64,000 bases of DNA from JAJDTQ01 sp963422385 (GCA_963422385.1 OY729432.1:620001-684000); one strand, 5' to 3'. Shown: positions 46,432-55,109, numbered from the stretch's first letter. Numbers and translations: made by a program. The notes: generated by a model not told the origin, from the letters alone.

Positions 46432-46704
46432 TCACACCGCGGCGCCCGCTCTCCCAGCAGAAGCCTTGGCGTCCATCTTGACTTCCACCGGGAGCTTCAG
46501 CCCCAGGCTCTCCAACAAGGCTTCGAGAGTGGAGAAGCGGGGATTGCCTTTCCGCGAAAGCGTCCGGTACAGGCTCTCACGGCTCAACTGCGTCTCCTGA
46601 GCGAGGTGCCTGATCCCGCGGGCTTTCGCGACATCGCGCAGGGCCAACAGGAAGAATCCGCCCAATACCTCTGCTGGTGAACGTTCCGGAGTATTCTTGA
46701 GCAT
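46432..46704 (-). CDS. Orphan addiction-module antitoxin (COG3636-type XRE protein)
   Basis: 90 residues. EVLGGFFLLALRDVAKARGI, RHLAQETQLSRESLYRTLSR and KGNPRFSTLEALLESLGLKL are the standard sequence of these HigA/RelB-like antidote proteins, with a helix-turn-helix in the middle. Normally a small RelE-type toxin gene lies directly upstream; here there is none. Instead the ATG overlaps the stop of a damaged methyltransferase gene (TGATG at 46706-46702). It may be an orphan regulator or a TA remnant in which the toxin was lost. A TTG at 46707 is an alternative start. Confidence 0.8.
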   Translation of the reverse strand: MLKNTPERSPAEVLGGFFLLALRDVAKARGIRHLAQETQLSRESLYRTLSRKGNPRFSTLEALLESLGLKLPVEVKMDAKASAGRAGAAV

Positions 46705-47872
46705 CAATTCTTACTTGTAGGCTGGCTGTTTCTGTCCGGTTTCACACCCATCATGACGATGACGCCGCCTTTCATACCGGTGAGAAGGCCCAGGAAATCG
46801 TCGGCGCGCATGGTCTTCATCATGGCCGGCTCGGACTTTGGCAAAAAGTCCAGACACAACTTCTGCAACCCCAGGCGCAGATACCGAAGCAACGGTCCGT
46901 GCCAGTTGACCGTCATATCCGGGAACCACCTTTCCAGCGCCGCCAGCCGTTCCTCCGTGATGGGCCGGCAATGCACATCCCTCTCCTGTTTGCCGAGCAT
47001 TCTCGTGCCTATGGTATGGAGTAGCGTCTTCCAGGGATCGGTGCCCGCAAACTTCCCGCCTTCCTGGAGCACCCGGTACAGCTCGCCAGACACATATTCA
47101 AGGCGCGTATGATGGAAGCAGGCGAAGGAGAAGACGGAATCAAAGAAGTCCGCCTTGAACGGAATCTGCTCGCCGAGTCCGACAACGGGAGCGAACCGGT
47201 CGCGGACTCCGAAAATCTCCGCCAGGCATAAAGCGTATCGCGCCTCCTCTATCATTGGCGTGAGCAGAAACCCGCGCTCTGCGCCGGCCAGCAGCATTTT
47301 AACCGAGTGAGAGCCGGTGCCGCCGATTTGCATGAACGTCTTGCCGCCAACCGGCGCCAAGTGCCGGTATGCCTCGAACAGGCACAGCGACTCATTCCCC
47401 GCTTCGATCCAGACATCGTCAGGTTCGGGAAAGCTGCGGGCGGCGGCGATATTCTTGCATCCTATTATCCCCTCCAGATACTCCGCTTTGGCTGCGCCGT
47501 TGACCGCAAGGTTGACCCTTCTCGATTCGGCGGCGTTGTAATACTCAATTTCCTCTTCATGAGTCTCCGTATATACCGGGTCATTAAGACCGGGAACCGG
47601 ATGGAGAGCATCGGGGCTGCCAGTAGGAACAAATCGCTCGGAACCAAGCAAGACCGGAATCCCGTCCACCAACGGATAGGCCGAAGAACCGTCTTTGAGC
47701 GCCAATACCTGACCGGTGACCCCGAACGGTATTACTCGGTGACCCCGAACGGTATTACTACATCTTGGCTTTTTCGCGATATTGGGACCGATTCTCGGGG
47801 GAGGGGGGACAATTCCAGAGTACTGCCCGTTATGGGACAACGGAGATATTCGACGAAATCATGCAACTCCAT
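46704..47872 (-). pseudogene. SAM-dependent methyltransferase with Trm112-like N-terminus, broken by a 23-bp tandem duplication
   Basis: The ATG at 47872 starts MELHDFVEYLRCPITGSTLE, a Trm112-like segment, and reads to QDVVIPFGVTE where a stop arises. Shifting frame at the duplicated 23-mer (47714-47759) gives VIPFGVTGQVLALKDGSSAY and PLVDGIPVLLG, the natural continuation. The rest is a class I methyltransferase: GGKTFMQIGGTGSHSVKMLL (SAM motif), RFAPVVGLGEQIPFKADFFD, SVFSFACFHHTRLEYVSGEL and YRVLQEGGKFAGTDPW. Deleting one 23-bp unit would restore a single gene of about 380 residues. The substrate is unknown. No functional protein is expected from the current sequence unless a second start is used. 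Confidence 0.75.
47714..47759. repeat. Perfect 23-bp tandem duplication
   Basis: The unit beginning CGGTGACCCCGAACGG and ending TATTACT occurs at 47714-47736 and 47737-47759 without a mismatch. As 23 is not a multiple of three, it shifts the methyltransferase frame. Confidence 0.9.
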
Positions 47873-47985
47873 GATGTCCAGAGTATATGCAAACCGCAAC
47901 GCCAGCAAGGGCCGCCAAGTCCGCCGCCAGCGCCCGGAGCGCGCCGCAGGGCCAGTAATACGCCGCCAAGTCAGGATTGAACCTA

Positions 47986-49070
47986 GGGAAGATCTGAACA
48001 AGTCGGTTCTGGCAGAATGGGTTTATTGATGACGGAGTGGAGAGCGGGCCATGGAGCAAGCGACGTTTGCGGAGATGGAGCACGATCTGAAGAAGCGTCA
48101 CACGCGGCGCGAGGCGTTTATCGAGAAGATGGAGGCGCTGATCCCGTGGGAGCGTCTGGAGAAGCGGGGCGAGCCGTTCTATCCGAAGGCCGGGCGCGGT
48201 CGGCGTCCCTATCCGCTGGGGGTGATGGTGCGGGTGCACTGCGTGCAGTTGTTCTACAACCTGAGCGACCCCGGGATGGAGGGCCTGCTCTACGAGGTGG
48301 AGTCGGTGCGGCGGTTTGTGGGGCTGCGGCTGTCGGGTGCGCTGCCCGACGAGACGACGGTCCTGCACTTCCGCCGCCTGCTGGAGAGGCACGGTCTGGG
48401 GGAGGGGGACCCGGAGATGCACCAGACGAAGAAGGGGAATCAGTGGTACTTCGGGATGAAGGCGCATATCGGTGTGGATGCGCAGTCGGGCTTGACGCAC
48501 AGTCTGGAGACGACGCCAGCCAACGCCTCGGACGTGGCGACGGCGCACGCGCTGCTGCACGGGGGCGAGGAGCAGGTGTGGGGCGACGCCGGCTACCAGG
48601 GGGTGGGCAAGCGCGAGGAGAACCGGGACACGGACGTGGACTGGCAGGTGGCGATGAAGCCCGGCAAGCGCAAGCTGTTGGACAAGGCGGGACCGGAGGA
48701 AGCGGCGGAGAAGCGCAAGGCCTCGGTGCGGGCCAAGGTGGAGCACCCGTTCCTGTATGTGAAGCGCCACTTCGGCTACGCCAAGGTGCGCTGCCGGGGG
48801 CTGGCGAAGAACACCCAGCGTATCGCCGTGCTGCTCGGGTTCACCAATCTGCTCATCGCCCGGCGCTACGCCACCGCCTGACCCGGGGCCGTTCCGTCCA
48901 GAGCCGCCACGCGGCGGCGGCAAGCGGGCCGCTCGGTCGCAGACCGCGCCTTGATTCGCCCTTGCTTGCGTGTCAACCGACCACAGCCCGCTCTCGGACA
49001 GCTTCCCGCTTTCACCAACGCACGCGATGAACCCTGTACCCGTCAATATCGGGTCTGTTCAGACCTTCCC
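47986..49070. mobile_element. IS5-family insertion sequence, internally deleted
   Basis: The terminal repeats are GGGAAGATCTGAACA (from 47986) and, inverted, GGGAAGGTCTGAACA (from 49070). TA flanks both ends (CTA before, TAG after), consistent with a short TA duplication. The 1.1-kb element contains one transposase frame that lacks the first catalytic region. It lies between the methyltransferase remnant and the MBL-fold gene, whose TAG stop it completes. Confidence 0.8.
48051..48881 (+). CDS. IS5-family transposase, probably inactive
   Basis: 276 residues. The N-terminal part is typical: ALIPWERLEKRGEPFYPKAG, RRPYPLGVMVRVHCVQLFYN, SGALPDETTVLHFRRLLERH. Directly after GLGEG the sequence jumps to DPEMHQTKKGNQWYFGMKAH, so about 50 residues are missing compared with full-length relatives (about 325). 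The missing part contains the V-D-A-T-I segment with the first catalytic Asp. The frame is kept. The second Asp (VWGDAGYQGVGKRE) and the Glu region (RAKVEHPFLYVKRHFGYAKV) are present. Without the first Asp it should be unable to cut DNA. Confidence 0.85.
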   Translation: MEQATFAEMEHDLKKRHTRREAFIEKMEALIPWERLEKRGEPFYPKAGRGRRPYPLGVMVRVHCVQLFYNLSDPGMEGLLYEVESVRRFVGLRLSGALPDETTVLHFRRLLERHGLGEGDPEMHQTKKGNQWYFGMKAHIGVDAQSGLTHSLETTPANASDVATAHALLHGGEEQVWGDAGYQGVGKREENRDTDVDWQVAMKPGKRKLLDKAGPEEAAEKRKASVRAKVEHPFLYVKRHFGYAKVRCRGLAKNTQRIAVLLGFTNLLIARRYATA

Positions 49071-49966
49071 TAGAACTCCATCAGGTCCTCGGCGACGACC
49101 ACCTCGCCGGAGAAGTGCTTTCTCACCTCTTCGGCCCAGGGCTCGTAGTCGGTGGTGCCGACGCGCCGGGTGAAGTGCGACAGCACCACCTTCCCGACCG
49201 CGGCCTGAGTCGCCAGCTTGCCGATGTTCTCCAGGCCCATGTGCCCTTGGGTAGCCTGGCGCATGATGCCTTCCTGCTCGGCCGCGCTCATGGCCTCCCA
49301 GCGGCCGTCCTGGATCATCGCGTTCCTGCGTTCGTCGCACGAGGAGGTCTCGGTGACCAGCACATCGGCGTCCCTGGCCAGTGCGGCGACTGCGGCGCTG
49401 GCGCCGGTGTCGCCGGTGAACATGATGATCCGGTCGGGGGTTTCGAACCGGTACGAGTAGGACTTGTAGCGGCCGGCGTTGTCACCCTTGTGAAAGCTGA
49501 AATGGGTGTTCTCCACAGCCGTCACCCGGACGTTATCGTCCTGGTAGACCTCCCCGGCACCCACGTCGTGGCCGAAGAACACCTTGTCCAGCGGCACGCT
49601 CCGGCCGCCGTCGGCGATGCGGATGTCGGCGCTGATGCTGCAATACCGCACCGTCGCGTCCACCAGATCCTCGGTCCGGGGCGGGCCGTATACGTTGATG
49701 GGCTCGGTGCGCTGGCCGTCCCAGGCCAGGGCCATGAGGGTCCCGAGACCCGCTGTGTGATCGTCGTGATGGTGGGTGAGGAAGATGATCCCGACCTTGC
49801 GCACGTCGGCGCCGGCCCTGGCCATGCGCCGCGCCACGCCGTCGCCGGCATCCACCACGTAATAGGTGCCGTTGACGGTGAGCAGGTGTGAGGTCTGCGC
49901 CCGGCGGGGCGTCAACGACGGTCCGCCCGACGTGCCCAGAGTGATCAGCGATGATGGCGTCTTCAT
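49070..49966 (-). CDS. MBL-fold metallo-hydrolase
   Basis: 298 residues. IIFLTHHHDDHTAGLGTLMA is the H-x-H-x-D-H motif; DRIIMFTGDTGASAAVAALA provides the bridging Asp, and GMGLENIGKL-like HMGLENIGKLATQAAVGKVV with LSHFTRR the later His residues. The arrangement resembles RNase Z-like or arylsulfatase-type MBL proteins; the substrate is not known. GGAGGTAAC precedes the ATG at 49966. The stop TAG is formed at the junction with the IS5-family element, its last base being the first base of the element, so the original C-terminus may have been slightly different. Confidence 0.85.
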   Translation of the reverse strand: MKTPSSLITLGTSGGPSLTPRRAQTSHLLTVNGTYYVVDAGDGVARRMARAGADVRKVGIIFLTHHHDDHTAGLGTLMALAWDGQRTEPINVYGPPRTEDLVDATVRYCSISADIRIADGGRSVPLDKVFFGHDVGAGEVYQDDNVRVTAVENTHFSFHKGDNAGRYKSYSYRFETPDRIIMFTGDTGASAAVAALARDADVLVTETSSCDERRNAMIQDGRWEAMSAAEQEGIMRQATQGHMGLENIGKLATQAAVGKVVLSHFTRRVGTTDYEPWAEEVRKHFSGEVVVAEDLMEF

Positions 49967-50020
49967 GTTACCTCCGCTCATCGGGTCCGGTACCGTTCCG
50001 CGGGCCAAGCGCGGGGAACG

Positions 50021-50836
50021 TCAACTCCCGGCGCCGGGCCGCTTCTCTCCGGCGATCAGACCATAGTGAAACCCGCCGCTTATGTGAAGCCGGGCACCGG
50101 TCTTTTCGTAGCCGAAGTACGTTTTCCGGAACCGGTCCTTGAGCTCCGGCGGCCGGCGTTCCAGCTCGTCCACCACCTCGAGCCAGTGGCTGCCCATAAG
50201 GATCCCGTCGACGCCGTCCTGGTCCACGGTGTAGGTGTGGCGGTCCGCGCGCACGATCTCCAGGCCGCCGTCCGTCATCAACTGCCGGATCTCCTCCATT
50301 GCGAAGAACCGAAATTCCGCGCCGTGGGATCGCTGAAAGACCTCGTTGATGAGTCCGTTGACCGCCGCCCCGAGCGCGTCGTCCGCCGCCGTGATCACCG
50401 GATCGAGGATGAGCAGACGGCCGCCGGGCTTGAGCACGCGCCCGGCCTCCTGCACCATATCCCGGGCGCTGACAAAGTGATGGAGGCTGAAGGCCACCCA
50501 CGCCCGGTCGCAGATGCCGTCCCGCAGCGGCAGGCGCTCGGCGGTGGCGACGACCCGGCCATAGCGTGGTATGGCCTCCCCGCCCGGTTCCTGCGACACC
50601 CGGAGCATGGCAAGCGCCTCGTCGATGCCGACGACGCTCCCCGCAGCCAGGTGCTGCGCAACCGGGCGGGCAAACCGGCCGGTGCCGGTAGCCACGTCCA
50701 GAACGGTCTCGTCGCCGCGCAACTCCATGGCCTGGATCAATCGTTCCGCCAACTGCCCCCGGATATCCGACATGGCCGCCAGCCTGTCGAACTCCACTGC
50801 ATGGGCGTGATCATGGAAGTGTGAAGGTTTGCTCAT
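50021..50836 (-). CDS. Class I SAM-dependent methyltransferase
   Basis: 271 residues. ETVLDVATGTGRFARPVAQH is motif I; GSVVGIDEALAMLRVS is motif II; CDRAWVAFSLHHFVSARDMV and EAGRVLKPGGRLLILDPVIT are motifs IV and VI of UbiE/Cfr-type methyltransferases. The substrate is unknown. It lies 54 bp upstream of the MBL gene on the same strand, possibly an operon. There is no signal or membrane segment. Confidence 0.85.
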   Translation of the reverse strand: MSKPSHFHDHAHAVEFDRLAAMSDIRGQLAERLIQAMELRGDETVLDVATGTGRFARPVAQHLAAGSVVGIDEALAMLRVSQEPGGEAIPRYGRVVATAERLPLRDGICDRAWVAFSLHHFVSARDMVQEAGRVLKPGGRLLILDPVITAADDALGAAVNGLINEVFQRSHGAEFRFFAMEEIRQLMTDGGLEIVRADRHTYTVDQDGVDGILMGSHWLEVVDELERRPPELKDRFRKTYFGYEKTGARLHISGGFHYGLIAGEKRPGAGS

Positions 50837-51330
50837 GGCGTCTCGCTCCGATCTCCCATCCGACCGAAACCCTCCTGGCCACCTTGCTCATCGGGACCGC
50901 GGTGCGCCGTGGACGATTCGTCGACCCAATCCCCTTCGGTGCAGGACAACCCGTCCGGCCCCACGCGTGCTCCCCCGGCCCACGGCGATGCCGGCTTGGT
51001 CGCTCTCGCCGCCACACGTCCCTTCGATCCGCAACACGTAGCCATGATAGCCGTGATACCGCTCATCGCAAGAACAGACAAGCCGTATCCGGGGCTGGAC
51101 CGCCACGATGGCGCCGGACCAGGCCACCTTCTGCATACGCACCTCCAGCTCCGTCGAAAGCACCGACATCACGGCGCCTCGGCGACCTCGGCGCTTCTTC
51201 CAATTCAAAAAGCAGGAGGTCCGACAACGACGATTGCGTACCCTCCATCCGGGACGAAAGCACTGCTTCCTTGCGGACGTAGGCGTAAGGGAATCCATGC
51301 GCTGCAAGTGAGTCCCTGGAAAACCGTCAC
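50837..51330. other. Gene-poor stretch with one degraded coding fragment
   Basis: No intact gene. On the minus strand from about 51136 down to 51010 a coding-like segment reads MQKVAWSGAIVAVQPRIRL and YHGYVLRIEGTCGG, then loses frame. It looks like the start of a short conserved hypothetical gene (a small beta-rich protein) that has decayed. The rest shows nothing recognisable. Confidence 0.35.
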
Positions 51331-52344
51331 CTACGGCAGCGGACACTCCGGCGTCAGCCGCTTCAACTCGGGGATGACCTCCTCGCCGAAGCGCTGGATG
51401 GTTTCAAGGGTGAGGCTGGCGTCCATGCCGGGCCAGTCCACCATGAACCAAATGATCTCGGCTCCGAACTCCTCGTGGTAGGACAGCACCTGCTCGGCGA
51501 CCTCGGCGGGGCTGCCCAGCACGAGGCGGTCCTGCTGCAACTGCTCGAACGGCAGGTCGTAACGTTCTCCCGGCTGGCCCCAGCGCTGGTAGCGTTCGTA
51601 GCGCCGCTCGTAGCCCTCGCGGATGCGGTCTTCCGCCTCCTTGCGGCTGTCGGCGATGCAGAGGTCGCGGAAGATGTAGAGGCCCTTGAAGGGCCTGTCG
51701 TACGCCTCCAGGGCGCGCTTGTACGCGGGCACGGCGTCGCGCAGGAACGTCTTGGTGTGGCGGCGGCTGGCGATCCAGTGGTCGGCCACGTCCGGCACCC
51801 GCTCGACCGTGGCCACGGTGTCGGCACCCAGCAGGATGGGCGGCCGGGGCTTCTGTATCGGCTTGGGCTCGATGGTGACGCCGTCGATCCGGTAGAACCT
51901 GCCCTGGTGGTGGACCTCGTTCTCCGTCCACAACCGCTTCACCACCTCGACCCCCTCCTCCAGGCGCGGCCGCTTCTCACGCATGGGCACGCCCATGGAG
52001 GTGAACTCGACGTCGCGATAGCCCTGACCGATGCCGAAAAGGAACTTGCCGTTGCACAGGTTGTCGAGGGTAGCCGTGTACTCCGCCACCATCAACGGCT
52101 CGTGCATGGGCAGGAGGAATATCGCCGTGCCCAGGTACATGCCGGGGGTCAGGCCGGCGAAGTAGGACAGCAACGGCAAGGACTGCAGCATCGCCGCGTC
52201 CGGCCCGGTGGAGTAGTGCTGGGCCACGAACAGCGCCTCGTAGTTGCTGACGTGGGCCACCCGCGCCCGTTCCGTAAAGTCGCGGCAGACGCCGGCCCGG
52301 TCCAGATCCGACGGATAGCTGCCGAACGCGATGCCAAAACGCAT
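51331..52344 (-). CDS. LLM-class flavin-dependent monooxygenase (bacterial luciferase-like)
   Basis: 337 residues. LSYFAGLTPGMYLGTAIFLL, EYTATLDNLCNGKFLFGIGQ and EGVEVVKRLWTENEVHHQGR follow the alkanal monooxygenase-like pattern (including the W-T-E-x-x-V-x-x-x-G motif); PPILLGADTVATVERVPDVA follows. It should use reduced flavin and oxygen on an unknown organic substrate. CGGAGGTTTCATC precedes the ATG at 52344, which begins MRFGIAFGSYPSDLDRAG. It differs clearly from the LLM protein at 12967-13968. It is transcribed alone on the minus strand. Confidence 0.88.
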   Translation of the reverse strand: MRFGIAFGSYPSDLDRAGVCRDFTERARVAHVSNYEALFVAQHYSTGPDAAMLQSLPLLSYFAGLTPGMYLGTAIFLLPMHEPLMVAEYTATLDNLCNGKFLFGIGQGYRDVEFTSMGVPMREKRPRLEEGVEVVKRLWTENEVHHQGRFYRIDGVTIEPKPIQKPRPPILLGADTVATVERVPDVADHWIASRRHTKTFLRDAVPAYKRALEAYDRPFKGLYIFRDLCIADSRKEAEDRIREGYERRYERYQRWGQPGERYDLPFEQLQQDRLVLGSPAEVAEQVLSYHEEFGAEIIWFMVDWPGMDASLTLETIQRFGEEVIPELKRLTPECPLP

Positions 52345-52390
52345 GATGAAACCTCCGGTTTTCCCAGGAGTCTGTCCGGGCGCTCTCTCC

Positions 52391-52415
52391 GTCATTCCCC
52401 TGAAAGCGGGAATCC
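52391..52415. repeat. Palindromic repeat, family B copy 1
   Basis: GTCATTCCCCTGAAAGCGGG followed by AATCC; related, inverted, to 54658-54683. It is an intergenic REP-type hairpin. Confidence 0.6.
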
Positions 52416-52578
52416 GGACAGTTGTTCCAGGTAGTCGCCATGGCCCACCCCGTCAGTCTGAACGTTACCTGCGATTGCAGACAGTGAGGACCAGGACCGG
52501 CCCTCAGGAAGGCTTGTCCTTGTTCGATTGTGGATCGTGATGCTTGCCATACGCGCGTCTCCACGCGAAACCAGCCCA

Positions 52579-53544
52579 TCATGAGGCTTTCGAGTCTTGC
52601 CCCTTGAACTGCCAATCGTCGGTGTAGTAGGCATTCAAGTCCCCGCGCCCGCCATCCTCTCGATAGAAGATCACCGTTCGGCTTTGTCCGACATCATTGT
52701 TCGATGCAAGATCGTCCAACCACTTGGCAATATAGAGCTTGAACGTTTCCAGCCTGTGCTCTGGTCCCGACTCGATCCTTTCGATCTCGGCCTCTTTTGC
52801 TTTGCGTGTCCCCCGTTCAAGAACGTTCCTGTTCCACCATCTCATGCTATCCACGGAATCCTGCAAATCCTTACGGTACTCACTCACCGAGTCCTCCTCC
52901 AGGAGCTTCCTGAAAGACCGCTCATACTGGTCGATCTTCGAGTTCAGCACGGAGACCCTTCTCCAGGCATCATCCGGATTGTCCTGAAGAGCCAGCTTCA
53001 ACCGGAGCCGGTCAACCTGGACATCGGCAAGACCCGACACAGTAAAGAACTCGATGTCAGAGACCGCCAGATTTGCGCCAAGCTCCGATCCGGCAGGTCT
53101 CTTCGAAAGGAAAGCGTATTTGTGGTGCAAGACGTTCAGATCCTTTTCCGCCAGTGCCAAACGCAACCTCATCTCTTCCGTAAACCGTCGGTACCCGTCG
53201 AATTCTTCCGAAACATCCCGAAGGCGGTCCATTGCGCTAGCGAGGACAGCGTAGTCACCGGCGATCTGACGGACGAGCAACTGCTCCAATGCTTTCCCCA
53301 ATTGATCCAGAGAAACTTGAACCTGGTCCAAGCGCGCACACATCATAACGGATGATACGGCCATGAAGAATACGACAGGAGCAACCACCGGCAGAATCGC
53401 GCTGCTTGCTGCGAGGAATGGCGCCTGTGCGACAATACCGGCAGGTCCCACGACCGCCGAACCAACGCCCGCGCCGATCGGCATCAATGTCGCGGGATCG
53501 ACAGTCGCCAGAAACACGTTGCCCGCAAAAAGGGAAGACGACAT
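52579..53544 (-). CDS. Membrane-anchored coiled-coil hypothetical protein
   Basis: 321 residues. Residues 20-70 are hydrophobic and glycine/alanine-rich (VGSAVVGPAGIVAQAPFLAA, ILPVVAPVVFFMAVSSVMMC), probably two membrane segments. The remainder is a long helical, charged domain: RLDQVQVSLDQLGKALEQLL, RRFTEEMRLRLALAEKDLNV, then SKIDQYERSFRKLLEED and RTRKAKEAEIERIE-like GTRKAKEAEIERIESG. I recognise no family. The organisation (membrane anchor plus coiled coil) is that of structural or sensing proteins, some in defence systems, but that is speculation. Lower local G+C than its neighbours suggests acquisition. Confidence 0.5.
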   Translation of the reverse strand: MSSSLFAGNVFLATVDPATLMPIGAGVGSAVVGPAGIVAQAPFLAASSAILPVVAPVVFFMAVSSVMMCARLDQVQVSLDQLGKALEQLLVRQIAGDYAVLASAMDRLRDVSEEFDGYRRFTEEMRLRLALAEKDLNVLHHKYAFLSKRPAGSELGANLAVSDIEFFTVSGLADVQVDRLRLKLALQDNPDDAWRRVSVLNSKIDQYERSFRKLLEEDSVSEYRKDLQDSVDSMRWWNRNVLERGTRKAKEAEIERIESGPEHRLETFKLYIAKWLDDLASNNDVGQSRTVIFYREDGGRGDLNAYYTDDWQFKGQDSKAS

Positions 53545-53929
53545 GGCCGAACCCGCCCACCAGCGAAGCCAAGAGAACCCCTACGGTCCGTGACCGCAGG
53601 GCACCCCCGTCTGTCGCCCCCCTCCAACGTGAGAACCAAGCCATGGCTACCCTCTCACCGTCCAGGCGTTGATCTTCCGGACTGCAGCAAACAGTGAGCT
53701 TACCCGCTCCAGGACCGACTTTTTGAATTCCCGCGTCACGATGCGTCCAGCCTCGCGACCGCCGACTCCGCCGACTCCGCCCATCCGAACACTCGGGTCT
53801 CTCCCTCGCGGATGCTCTGCACAAGAAGATGCCGTTGGCGTGAAGCTCGCGTGTGAGATGACCTGAACGGATTTTGCCGTCAAAACCGGAACCTCCAACC
53901 CTACAATCACATTCCCACGCCACAAACAA
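53545..53929. other. Stretch without a supported gene
   Basis: Between the coiled-coil gene and the tRNA terminator there is no convincing gene. A minus-strand piece reading IVTREFKKSVLERVSSLFAA near 53700 looks vaguely like the start of a small regulator but stops after a few residues. Confidence 0.3.
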
Positions 53930-53961
53930 CAAGACCCCGGAGGATTTCCCTCGGGGTCTTG
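53930..53961 (-). terminator. Rho-independent terminator of the tRNA-Asn gene
   Basis: CAAGACCCCG (53930-53939) pairs with CGGGGTCTTG (53952-53961), and the stem extends inward. On the minus strand it is followed by TTGTTTG. It lies 35 bp after the tRNA 3' end. Confidence 0.75.
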
Positions 53962-53995
53962 CGTCTGCGGGTGTCTCGATCGCCGGCCGGAAATA

Positions 53996-54071
<76 letters not shown>

Positions 54072-54101
54072 ACGACTTGCTGAACCTAGCACAGGGCCGC
54101 G

Positions 54102-54590
54102 TCAATTTCCAGAAGCGGCGAATCCCAGGCGTTCGAGCTCATCCATCATAAGCTGCTGGTGGGTGGCCGGCCAGAAGACCCGGCGGCAGCCCGGGCAGAC
54201 CGAGAAGATTTCCTGGGTCTCGAACACATGGGGAGGGACGGTGTCCCCAACCTCCTCCCTGGCCATGGGCTGGAGCGCCTCGTTACACTCGACACACCGG
54301 GTCAGGAACCCCGCAAGGGGGTCCAGCCCGCAAGCTTCCACCACCTGATTCAACTGACCTCGGAAATGATCGTCCCGGATGAAGATGCACCGCTCCGGAT
54401 TCCGCCGCCATATCATGCGATCCCGGGTCAGCATGACCCGCCGCTCCTGCGTTGCCGCACGCACCAAGCCCCGGCCGGACAGATGCTGGCCGTGGATGAC
54501 GTCCTGGCCGATGATCCGGAGCCACTTGACCAGCCGCCCCAGCATCTTGTCGGCGGCGAATTTCAATTCGTCGTCGATCCGGTCAACCAT
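54102..54590 (-). CDS. Mut7-C RNase-domain protein
   Basis: 162 residues. FAADKMLGRLVKWLRIIGQD is the typical start, with the catalytic-like Asp; VMLTRDRMIWRRNPERCIFI supplies the second acidic region. A zinc ribbon at the C-terminal half has CVECNE and CPGCRRVFW. Mut7-C proteins are PIN-like predicted RNases, generally in bacteria as stand-alone proteins, physiological target unknown. It lies 30 bp upstream of the tRNA-Asn gene on the same strand, but no common regulation is evident. Confidence 0.85.
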   Translation of the reverse strand: MVDRIDDELKFAADKMLGRLVKWLRIIGQDVIHGQHLSGRGLVRAATQERRVMLTRDRMIWRRNPERCIFIRDDHFRGQLNQVVEACGLDPLAGFLTRCVECNEALQPMAREEVGDTVPPHVFETQEIFSVCPGCRRVFWPATHQQLMMDELERLGFAASGN

Positions 54591-54657
54591 GGCGGCGCCT
54601 CGTCACCGACGGAAGCGGCTTCGCGGAGGACTCGGGGCAAACCCCTCCACCGCCCCC

Positions 54658-54683
54658 GGATTCCCGCTTTTCGCGGGAATGAC
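54658..54683. repeat. Palindromic repeat, family B copy 2
   Basis: GGATTCCCGCTTTTCGCGGG followed by AATGAC; a strong hairpin in the gap between Mut7-C and DUF983 genes. It is the inverted counterpart of 52391-52415. Confidence 0.65.
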
Positions 54684-54776
54684 GGATGCCAGCCTTTGCA
54701 GGCCGTTTTCGTGGCAATGACGCTGTTTGGGGAGTCGGCGCCAACCTTCGTATCAATGAAACTCAAGATCACTCCT

Positions 54777-55109
54777 CTACCCTGGATCGATCACCTGGTC
54801 GAGATGGATCCAAAGGACACGCGAATAGCGAAACAGGAACGGGGCGGAAACGAGCAGTATCAGGCAGGACGTCAGGTAGATGGCAGCCGCGCCAAAGCCG
54901 AGGAGCAGCATGGCAACGATAACGGGGAGGACCTCCGCGATTGAGAGTGCGTAGCCGAAATACATGGCGCCGACGAAGTAACCCTGCTCGCGCTCGAACT
55001 CAAGGCCGCAGAGCGGGCATCGGCGGTTCATTCCGAAGAGGCTGGCAAAGACGGGGCCGGTGGCGCAACGGGGGCAGCGCAACCGGATGATGGACAACAG
55101 CCTGCTCAC
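54777..55109 (-). CDS. DUF983-domain membrane protein
   Basis: 110 residues. An N-terminal zinc ribbon (RCPRCATGPVFASLF, then RCPLCGLEFEREQGYF) precedes two membrane helices, VLPVIVAMLLLGFGAAAIYL and TSCLILLVSAPFLFRYSRVL, exactly as in DUF983. The function is unknown; in alphaproteobacteria such proteins accompany cytochrome oxidase genes, which are absent here. Its start overlaps the stop of the upstream peptidase gene by four bases, so the two are co-translated. Confidence 0.85.
   Translation of the reverse strand: MSRLLSIIRLRCPRCATGPVFASLFGMNRRCPLCGLEFEREQGYFVGAMYFGYALSIAEVLPVIVAMLLLGFGAAAIYLTSCLILLVSAPFLFRYSRVLWIHLDQVIDPG

Noticed and set aside
31264..52386. A shared AGGAGTCTGTCCG string at about 31262 and 52369.
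   Set aside because: Only about 17 of 19 bases match, there is no inverted partner, and one lies beside the MITE while the other is upstream of an LLM gene. It may be coincidence or a tiny relic.
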